Below, one piece after another: positions 1 to 5,505 of a stretch of 6,474 bases of DNA (the stretch's first letter is position 1; every line of letters begins with the position of its first letter). This DNA is from Verrucomicrobia bacterium UBA3063 (GTDB taxonomy: Bacteria > Verrucomicrobiota > Verrucomicrobiia > Methylacidiphilales > Verrucolacustridaceae): the NCBI GenBank assembly GCA_002366885.1, contig DFCD01000007.1:290-6763 (forward strand). Direction: 5' to 3'. The notes below the pieces were generated by a model. That model saw only the letters and a list, made by a program, of their open reading frames with translations, ran no database searches and was not told the origin of the DNA. A program made the position numbers and the translations under genes.

Positions 1-3000
1 AGATCCTCGATGCTGTAGATATCGTGGTGAGGAGGCGGGGAGATGAGCATGACGCCCGGAGTGGAGCGCCGAAGCGTGGCGATGAGGGGGGAAACCTTGT
101 GACCGGGGAGCTGGCCGCCCTCGCCGGGCTTGGCGCCTTGGGCGATCTTAATCTCCAGTTCCGTGGCGCTGGCCAAATATTCGGCAGTGACGCCAAAACG
201 GCCGGAGGCGACCTGCTTGATGCGGCTGTTCTTGGAGTCCCCGTTTTCCATGGTGGAAAAACGGGCGCGGTCCTCGCCACCCTCGCCGGAGTTCGACTTG
301 CCGCCGATCCGGTTCATGGCGATGGCGAGAATTTCGTGGGCCTCGGGGGAAAGGGCGCCGAGGGACATGCCCGCGGTGGTGAAGCGACGGCGGATGTCCT
401 CGATCGGCTCGACCTCCTCAAGGGGAATCGGGGTGCGGCCCTGGCGCAGACGGAGCAGGTGGCGGATGGTGACGGGAGTGTTTTTGGAAAGGGCATCGAC
501 GTAGGCGCGGTACTGGGCCGGCTGGTTGCGCTGGTCGGCCCCCTTGAGCCCGACGAAGGCATGCAGGGCCTGGATGGCCGGCGGGGTGATGGAGTGCATT
601 TCTCCGTCACGGCGCCAGCGGTAAAGACCGGCATCGGGCAAGCGCTCTGCGGAGGCGGCGGCGGCGTAACCCTCCTGATGGCGGCGGATGGTTTCGTCGG
701 CGAGCTCGTCGAGGCCGATGCCACCCACCTGGGAGGAGGTTTCCGTGAAATGGTTGCGGATGAGCTTGTCGCCGAGACCGACCGCCTCGAACAGCTGGCT
801 GCCGTGGTAGCTCGTCAGCATGGAGATGCCCATCTTCGACATGATCTTCAGCAACCCCTTGTCCACGGCCTGCCGGTAGGAGGAGATGATCTTGGCGGCG
901 TCCATCTCGGGCAGGGCACCTTCGGTCTGCCAACGGGCGGCCAGTTCCCAGACCAGGTAGGGGCAGACGGCGGAAGCGCCGAAGCTGACGAGGCAGGCGA
1001 AGTGGTGGACGTCACGGCAGTCGCCGGTGTCGGCGATGAGGGAGGCGCGCATGCGGAGTCCCGCCCGGATGAGGGCGTGATGGACGGAAGAGACGGCGAG
1101 CAGCATGGGAAGGGCGGCCTGCTCGGCGGCGATACCGCGATCAGAAAGGCAGAGGATGGAAACACCTTCCTTGACGGCAGCGGCGGCCTCGTCGGCCAAC
1201 TCGTGCAGCCGTTTCCGGAAGGCCTCCCGGCCGCCGGCAACGGGGAAAACAACCGAAAGCGTCCTGGAGCGGAGATGGGGCTCCTTTTGGCCGAGGATGG
1301 CGGGAAGCTGCGACGGCTCGATCACCGGGGATTCGAGGCGGAGGAGGCGGACATGGTCGGGGCCGTCGGTCAGCCAGTTGGGCCGGGCGCCCAGGTAAAC
1401 GGCGGTGGACATGACGAGCTTTTCGCGGATCGGGTCGATCGGCGGGTTGGTGACCTGGGCGAAGAGCTGCCGGAAATACTGGTAAAGAAGGCGCGGCCTC
1501 CGGGAGAAAACGGCGAGGGCGGCGTCATCGCCCATCGAGCCGATAGGCTCCTCGGCCTTCTGGATCATGGGAAGAAGGATGATCTTCAGTTCCTCGTCGG
1601 AGTAGCCGAAGGAAAGCAGGCGGGCGTTGAGATCGGCGGGAACGGCAGGGAGTTGGCCCGCGGACGGGGACAGGGTGCGCAGACCGGCCTTGACCCATTC
1701 GCCATAGGGTTTGGCGGAAGCGGCAAACTTCTTGATGTCCGCGTTCCGGAGGAGCTTCTTGTTCACGGTATCGACGGCGATCATCTCCCCCGGGCTTAGG
1801 CGGCCCTTTTCCGCGATGTTCTTGTCGGGGAGGTCGCCGATGCCGACCTCCGATCCCATCACGATGAGACCGTCCTTGGTGATCTTGTAGCGGGCCGGGC
1901 GGAGGCCGTTTCGGTCGAGGCTGGCGGCAACCATCCGGCCGTCGCTGAAGGCGAGGGCGGCGGGCCCGTCCCACGGCTCGTTCAGGCACTCGTGGTATTC
2001 GTAGAAGCCGCGGACATCGTCGGGCAGGTTGTCCTCGGAGCGAAAGGCCGAGGGAACGAGCATAAGCATGGCCTCAAGCGGACCCCGCCCGGTGATGGAG
2101 AGGAGCTCGAAGGCGTTGTCGAGGCTGGAGGAGTCACTGCCGCCCGGCTGGATGATCGGGTGGAGCAGGGGCAGGTCGGCGGGCTGGATGCCGGGGCCGG
2201 CCAGGTCGGCCTCGCGGGCGCGGACCCAGTTGCGGTTTCCGCAGAGGGTGTTGATCTCCCCGTTGTGGGCGAGCATCCGGAAGGGATGGGCGAGGGGCCA
2301 GGTGGGAAAGGTGTTGGTGCTGTAGCGCTGGTGGAAGACGGCCAGGGAGGTTTCAAAGGCCGGATCCTGCAGATCGGGATAAAAGCGCCCAAGCTGGGTG
2401 CCGGTGAGCATGCCTTTGTAGACGATCACGCGGGAGCTGAAGGAGGGGATGTAGAAGGGGGGAGTCCGGTCGGCCGCGCAGCGGTGCTCAATCTCGTTGC
2501 GGGCGAGGAAGAGGAGCAGCTCGAACGCGTCGTCGGAAAGTTTTTTTGCGTCCGGCCTGGCAAGGAGGAGCTGTTCGATCTTCGGGGCCGACGAGGCGGC
2601 TTTTTCCCCCAAAATGCGCAGGTTGACGGGCACGGGGCGCCAGCCGAGCACCTGGAGACCGCGGCGGGTGACCACCTCCTCGGCGATGCGCCGGATGTGG
2701 GCCTGGGCGTAGTTGTCGGCAGCGGGAAGAAAGAAGACGCCGACGCCGAGATCGCTGTCCGAGTAGAGTCTTTGACCCAGTTTTTCCACTTCGCGCCGGA
2801 AAAGTTTGGAGGGGATCTGGGTGAGGACGCCGGCACCGTCGCCGGATTTGGCGTCGGCATCCAGGGCCCCGCGGTGGGCCAGTTGGCAGACGCACCCGAT
2901 GGCCCGATCCAGGATAGAATGGGATTTGCGTCCCTGGATATCCGCGACGAACCCGACGCCGCAGGAATCGTGCTCGTGGGCGGGATGATAGAGGCCTTGG

Positions 3001-3038
3001 GCCGGGGGAAGCCCGTAGTTCAACGGGAACTTGGACAT
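1..3038 (-). CDS. gltB: Glutamate synthase large subunit (GOGAT alpha), 3' end cut off by the window
   Basis: This gene encodes the large subunit of glutamate synthase, which hydrolyses glutamine, channels the ammonia internally and reductively aminates 2-oxoglutarate to give two glutamates. I translated 1012 codons from ATG at 3038-3036; the family is usually about 1500 residues, so roughly the last third is missing to the left. Cys26 (HDSCGVGF) is the expected N-terminal nucleophile after removal of a 25-residue propeptide. The class-II amidotransferase signatures follow in order: RYSTNTFPTW (238-247), AHNGEINT (257-264) and GGSDSSSLD (299-307). The central domain has MSKMGIS and GDCRDVHHFACLVSFGA. 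The start of the FMN/synthase domain has SGEGGEDR (917-924), GAKPGEGGQ (968-976) and PPPHHDIYSIED at the window edge. The 3Fe-4S cysteines and the FMN loop lie outside, so the electron donor (NADPH with GltD, or ferredoxin) cannot be decided. No Shine-Dalgarno is visible before the ATG. No frameshift or lost motif was seen. Confidence 0.97.
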   Translation of the reverse strand, partial: MSKFPLNYGLPPAQGLYHPAHEHDSCGVGFVADIQGRKSHSILDRAIGCVCQLAHRGALDADAKSGDGAGVLTQIPSKLFRREVEKLGQRLYSDSDLGVGVFFLPAADNYAQAHIRRIAEEVVTRRGLQVLGWRPVPVNLRILGEKAASSAPKIEQLLLARPDAKKLSDDAFELLLFLARNEIEHRCAADRTPPFYIPSFSSRVIVYKGMLTGTQLGRFYPDLQDPAFETSLAVFHQRYSTNTFPTWPLAHPFRMLAHNGEINTLCGNRNWVRAREADLAGPGIQPADLPLLHPIIQPGGSDSSSLDNAFELLSITGRGPLEAMLMLVPSAFRSEDNLPDDVRGFYEYHECLNEPWDGPAALAFSDGRMVAASLDRNGLRPARYKITKDGLIVMGSEVGIGDLPDKNIAEKGRLSPGEMIAVDTVNKKLLRNADIKKFAASAKPYGEWVKAGLRTLSPSAGQLPAVPADLNARLLSFGYSDEELKIILLPMIQKAEEPIGSMGDDAALAVFSRRPRLLYQYFRQLFAQVTNPPIDPIREKLVMSTAVYLGARPNWLTDGPDHVRLLRLESPVIEPSQLPAILGQKEPHLRSRTLSVVFPVAGGREAFRKRLHELADEAAAAVKEGVSILCLSDRGIAAEQAALPMLLAVSSVHHALIRAGLRMRASLIADTGDCRDVHHFACLVSFGASAVCPYLVWELAARWQTEGALPEMDAAKIISSYRQAVDKGLLKIMSKMGISMLTSYHGSQLFEAVGLGDKLIRNHFTETSSQVGGIGLDELADETIRRHQEGYAAAASAERLPDAGLYRWRRDGEMHSITPPAIQALHAFVGLKGADQRNQPAQYRAYVDALSKNTPVTIRHLLRLRQGRTPIPLEEVEPIEDIRRRFTTAGMSLGALSPEAHEILAIAMNRIGGKSNSGEGGEDRARFSTMENGDSKNSRIKQVASGRFGVTAEYLASATELEIKIAQGAKPGEGGQLPGHKVSPLIATLRRSTPGVMLISPPPHHDIYSIED

Positions 3039-3130
3039 GGAAGAAGTAAGGGTACTGGAGATGGGGTGCGGTGCAAGAAGGAGGTTGGGAATCCGCTTGA
3101 GGATCAAAGGTTTTCGGGGAATTCTCGGCT
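3039..3130. promoter_or_regulatory. Divergent intergenic region between gltB and nadK
   Basis: These 92 bases must carry the 5' signals for gltB (leftward) and, unless a promoter lies inside gltB, for the nadK operon (rightward). I find no convincing -35/-10 pair on either strand. Read towards gltB, the leader next to the ATG is pyrimidine-rich and has no purine-rich ribosome binding site. Read towards nadK, a near-perfect Shine-Dalgarno core AAGGAGG sits at 3078-3084, but it is 46 bases before the nadK ATG and a TGA at 3098-3100 closes the nadK frame between them. A short inverted repeat, TTGA-GGA-TCAA, lies at 3097-3107. The region is called regulatory from its position, not from recognised motifs. 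Confidence 0.4.
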
Positions 3131-4000
3131 ATGGCCCCATCGCGAGTTCCGGGAAGCCGTCGCCTCCGCAAGGTGGTGGTATGTCTGCGCAAGGGGCGGC
3201 CGGGCAACGGGGGTGTGGCCATGGTTCTCAAGGAGATTCTCCGGGAATCCGGGGTACGGGCGGTGTGGGTGATGGAAAACGGATTGAAACGCGCGGTCGG
3301 ACGGGGGGTGGATGCGGTGGTGGTGGGCGGAGGGGATGGGACGATGCTGCATGCGGCGCAGGCGACGATGGGTTCCGGGATTCCCCTTCTGGGCATCAAT
3401 CTTGGCTCGCTCGGTTTTCTCACCTCGGTCAAGGCGGAGGAGATCGGTTATGTCCTCCCGAAAATATTTTCCGGCCAGTACGGGCTGAGCACCCGCTCGG
3501 TCCTTTCGGCGAAGATGGAGGGTGGGGGTCGTTCCTGGTGTGCCCTCAATGAAATTTCCGTGGCGCCCGCCCCCGGAAGCCTGATGGTTCGGGTGGGGGT
3601 GAAAGTGGGGGGGGAGTTTTTCAGCGAATATCACGCCGACGGGCTTCTCGTGGCGAGCCCGACGGGCTCCACGGCCTACTCCCTGTCTGCGGGCGGTCCC
3701 CTGGTCAGCCCGAAAGTGAAGGCGATGGTGCTCACGCCGGTTTGTGCCCACGCGATGGCGCAGCGTCCGGTGGTGGTCGGGGAAGGGGAAGGTGTGGAGC
3801 TTTCCCTGGCTCCCCTGGAAAAGGCGGCCCTGCTGCGCGTCGACGGTGTGCTCGCCGGGAAATTGACCGTCGGCAGGAAACTGCGGGTCACGGTGGCCCA
3901 ACCGGTGGTCCGTTTGATGCATCCGGCGGGGGTGGGATTCTACGGGCTGGCCCGGCAAAAACTCGGATGGAGCGGGGCCACGGCGAGGGGCGGACGGTGA
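3131..4000 (+). CDS. nadK: NAD kinase (ATP-NAD kinase), NADP biosynthesis
   Basis: This cytoplasmic enzyme phosphorylates NAD at the 2'-hydroxyl of its adenosine ribose to make NADP. The 289-residue length fits the bacterial family. Motifs appear in order: GGDGT at 67-71, with Asp69 the expected catalytic residue; GINLGSLGFLT at 88-98; the Asn-Glu pair NE at 140-141; and the glycine-rich block ADGLLVASPTGSTAYS at 169-184 followed by SAGGPLV, which forms the NAD site. The ATG at 3131 is the first start after an in-frame TGA at 3098-3100; GGGGA at 3116-3120 is a weak ribosome binding site ten bases away. The first beta strand begins only at about residue 15, so a GTG start at codons 15-16 is possible but has no better binding site. 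The usual NP motif after that strand is replaced by LRKGRPG. The stop TGA overlaps the GTG start of the next gene. A G8 run lies at 3607-3614. Confidence 0.96.
   Translation: MAPSRVPGSRRLRKVVVCLRKGRPGNGGVAMVLKEILRESGVRAVWVMENGLKRAVGRGVDAVVVGGGDGTMLHAAQATMGSGIPLLGINLGSLGFLTSVKAEEIGYVLPKIFSGQYGLSTRSVLSAKMEGGGRSWCALNEISVAPAPGSLMVRVGVKVGGEFFSEYHADGLLVASPTGSTAYSLSAGGPLVSPKVKAMVLTPVCAHAMAQRPVVVGEGEGVELSLAPLEKAALLRVDGVLAGKLTVGRKLRVTVAQPVVRLMHPAGVGFYGLARQKLGWSGATARGGR
3985..3999 (+). promoter_or_regulatory. Ribosome binding site and GTG start of the EIIA gene, inside the nadK 3' end
   Basis: GAGGGG at 3985-3990 stands six bases before GTG at 3997-3999, and the sequence GTGA merges this start with the nadK stop at 3998-4000. 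An in-frame ATG at 3967 would add ten residues (MERGHGEGRT), but these lie before the conserved start of the EIIA fold, so GTG is preferred. The arrangement suggests translational coupling. Confidence 0.7.
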
Positions 4001-4455
4001 AGCTTGCGGAACTGATCCAGCCCGGCCTTGTCCTTCTGGACATCAAGGAAACCAAGCGCACCGCGGCGATCCACGAGGTGGCGCTGCTCCTGGAAAAGGA
4101 TCCGGGAGTGATCAACTTCCGCTCCTTTTACGACGAGCTTCTTGCGCGCGAGAGGGTGGAGGCGACGAGCCTGGGGAACGGGGTGGCCTTTCCCCATGCC
4201 CGCACGGACCACGTGAAAAAAATGGTCCTGGCGGTGGGGCGCAGTCCCGCGGGGGTCGTCTTTGAAAACAGCGGCGAAACCATCCATCTCATTTTCGTGA
4301 TCGGAACCCCGAGGAGGATGGTGACCGAGTATCTGGCCCTGGTGGGTGCGATGGCGCGCCTCCTCCGGAGCGAGGAGGTGCGGCGGAAATTGATGTCGGC
4401 CCGCACGCCTGAGGAGTTTGCGGCGGTTTTTTCGGAGGATCCCGAGGAAGTGTGA
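3997..4455 (+). CDS. ptsN: PTS EIIA domain protein, nitrogen-regulatory (PtsN) / fructose type
   Basis: This 152-residue single-domain protein belongs to the fructose/mannitol/EIIA(Ntr) class of phosphotransferase components. The acceptor histidine is His67 in the motif LGNGVAFPHAR (59-69), matching the usual G-x-A/G-x-P-H-x-R pattern. The downstream strand MVLAVGRSPAGVVF and the block HLIFVIGTPRRMVTEYLALVGAMARLL complete the family pattern, and the helix RTPEEFAAVF closes it. No membrane (EIIC) or EIIB domain is fused or adjacent, which fits a regulatory PtsN-like protein rather than a sugar importer; PtsN proteins are phosphorylated by PTSNtr (EINtr, NPr) and bind partners according to phosphorylation state. 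The gene sits between nadK and a LacI regulator with GTGA overlaps at both ends, so the three are probably produced together. The gene symbol is a best guess; a free-standing fructose EIIA is the alternative. No HPr or EI gene is in the window. Confidence 0.9.
   Translation: MKLAELIQPGLVLLDIKETKRTAAIHEVALLLEKDPGVINFRSFYDELLARERVEATSLGNGVAFPHARTDHVKKMVLAVGRSPAGVVFENSGETIHLIFVIGTPRRMVTEYLALVGAMARLLRSEEVRRKLMSARTPEEFAAVFSEDPEEV
4434..4454 (+). promoter_or_regulatory. Ribosome binding site and GTG start of the lacI-family gene, inside the EIIA 3' end
   Basis: GGAGGA at 4434-4439 and a second GAGGA at 4444-4448 lie before GTG at 4452-4454. The start overlaps the EIIA stop TGA at 4453-4455 as GTGA, repeating the geometry of the previous junction. 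The helix-turn-helix begins at residue 3 of this start, so no longer N-terminus is needed. Confidence 0.65.
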
Positions 4456-5468
4456 GGGTTCGCCTGCGCGATCTGGCGGAGGGTCTCGGTCTCTCCGTGA
4501 TGGCCGTTTCCAAGGCGCTGCGGGATGCGCCCGACATCGGGAAAGCCACCAAGGAAAGGGTCCGGGCGGAGGCGGAGAAACGCGGCTACTGGCCCAATCA
4601 GGCGGCAAGGAGCTTACGCAGCAAGCAGAGCGGTTTGGTCGGGTTGCTGGTGCCTGATCTGGGTTCCGAGGAGGGCGCCGACATTGCCGGGGGTCTTTTG
4701 CAGGCCGCGGAGACGGCGGGAATTTCCGTGATGGTGGGCAGTCCCGGGGAAAAGAAAGGGGGCGAGGCGGCGCAGGTGAAGGCGATGATGGGGCGCGGAG
4801 CCGAGGCCATTTTCCTGTTGCCGCGGATCACCACGGAGCACCGGTCGCTGGCTCTGGAGGCGGTAACGCAGGCGGGTCTGCCGGCGATTTTTTTTCAACG
4901 CTACCCGGCCGACGTGACGCCGGGTAAGGCGCGGGTCGGATGGGTGATGCGGGACATGGGTCAAGCGGCCCAACTGGCTTTGGATCACCTGTGGAAGCTG
5001 GGTCACCGGTCGGTGACGTATCTGGGGGGGCATCCGGCCGAACGGAGCCACGCGGAGCATCTGCGCGCGGTGCGGGACGGGGCCCGTTCCCGGGGCATGG
5101 ACTGCGCTCCGGAATCGGCCATGGCGGGTTTGCATCCGGAGGACGGGGAGCGCGAGACGCAGAAAATCCTGGGAAAAAAACCGGCCCCGACGGCGATAAT
5201 CTGCGGGAGCGATGCGGTGGCCTGGGGAGCGGCGCGTGCGGTGCTGGCTTCCGGCCTGAAAATACCGCAGGACGTCAGCATCATTGGACTGGGGGACGGG
5301 CAACTGGCGAAATACGGTTCGCAACCGCTCACCAGCGTGCGGTTCGGAAGTCTGGGCAAGGCCGGTTTTGGTTTGTGGATGGCGATCCGGGAGGGGGGGG
5401 AAATGAGACCCAGGTTGGTGGGCGGGGAGTTGATGGATCGGGGGTCGACCGCGGCAACGCAGGGATAG
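4452..5468 (+). CDS. LacI-family transcriptional regulator with an altered effector pocket
   Basis: This is a 338-residue dimeric DNA-binding repressor or activator of the LacI/GalR family. Residues 3-46 form the helix-turn-helix: VRLRDLAEGLGLS is followed by the recognition helix VMAVSKALRD (16-25). Residues 49-58, NQAARSLRSK, are the hinge helix, with Leu55 aligned to the minor-groove leucine (Leu56 of LacI). Residues 61-338 are the periplasmic-binding-protein-like core, including CGSDAVAWGAARAVLASGL and the QPLTSV segment near the end. By eye, two usual sugar contacts are changed: the conserved Arg of the ERLxGF-type helix is His203, and the first Asp of GFDD/GYDD is Gly281 in IIGLGDGQ (Asp282 kept). 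The ligand may therefore not be a simple sugar. Targets are unknown; autoregulation of the operon and control of nearby pfk or gltB are only possibilities. The gene is coupled to the EIIA gene upstream and carries homopolymer runs T8 (4888-4895), G7 (5024-5030), A7 (5174-5180) and G8 (5393-5400). Confidence 0.93.
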   Translation: MRVRLRDLAEGLGLSVMAVSKALRDAPDIGKATKERVRAEAEKRGYWPNQAARSLRSKQSGLVGLLVPDLGSEEGADIAGGLLQAAETAGISVMVGSPGEKKGGEAAQVKAMMGRGAEAIFLLPRITTEHRSLALEAVTQAGLPAIFFQRYPADVTPGKARVGWVMRDMGQAAQLALDHLWKLGHRSVTYLGGHPAERSHAEHLRAVRDGARSRGMDCAPESAMAGLHPEDGERETQKILGKKPAPTAIICGSDAVAWGAARAVLASGLKIPQDVSIIGLGDGQLAKYGSQPLTSVRFGSLGKAGFGLWMAIREGGEMRPRLVGGELMDRGSTAATQG

Positions 5469-5478
5469 ACTTCGATGG

Positions 5479-5503
5479 TTCGCGCCCCATCGGGGCGACC
5501 GAA
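5479..5503. terminator. Candidate bidirectional hairpin between convergent genes
   Basis: The inverted repeat CGCCCC-ATC-GGGGCG (5483-5497) forms a six-pair GC stem with a three-base loop. TTCG at 5479-5482 can pair with CGAA at 5500-5503, extending the stem with a two-base bulge (5498-5499). It occupies most of the 37-bp gap between the ends of the lacI-family gene and pfk, where a shared terminator is expected. Neither side has a real T tract (only ATTT on the right), so it is at best a non-canonical intrinsic terminator. Confidence 0.5.
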
Positions 5504-5505
5504 AT

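Noticed and set aside
24..1799. Plus-strand open frame of about 590 codons opposite gltB
   Set aside because: It is antisense to a fully conserved gltB reading frame. Its product is rich in Gly, Ala, Asp and Glu without any recognisable domain, as expected when a GC-rich gene is read on the other strand.
3060..3090. Sigma-54 promoter for gltB around TTGCA in the leader
   Set aside because: A TTGCA is present on the minus strand, but the required upstream TGGCAC-like -24 element is absent.
3097..3125. Sigma-70 promoter for nadK (TTGAGG at 3097, AATTCT at 3120)
   Set aside because: The -10 element matches only three of six consensus bases and lies too close to the ATG at 3131.
1992..3272. Second long plus-strand open frame (about 426 codons) opposite the 5' part of gltB and running into nadK
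   Set aside because: Same low-complexity antisense character, overlapping two well-supported genes on either strand and lacking a recognisable domain.
3742..3996. N-terminal extension of the EIIA protein, giving 237 residues from an upstream ATG
   Set aside because: The extra 85 residues are an out-of-frame reading of nadK, are Gly/Arg-rich and have no counterpart in EIIA proteins; the GTG at 3997 has its own ribosome binding site.
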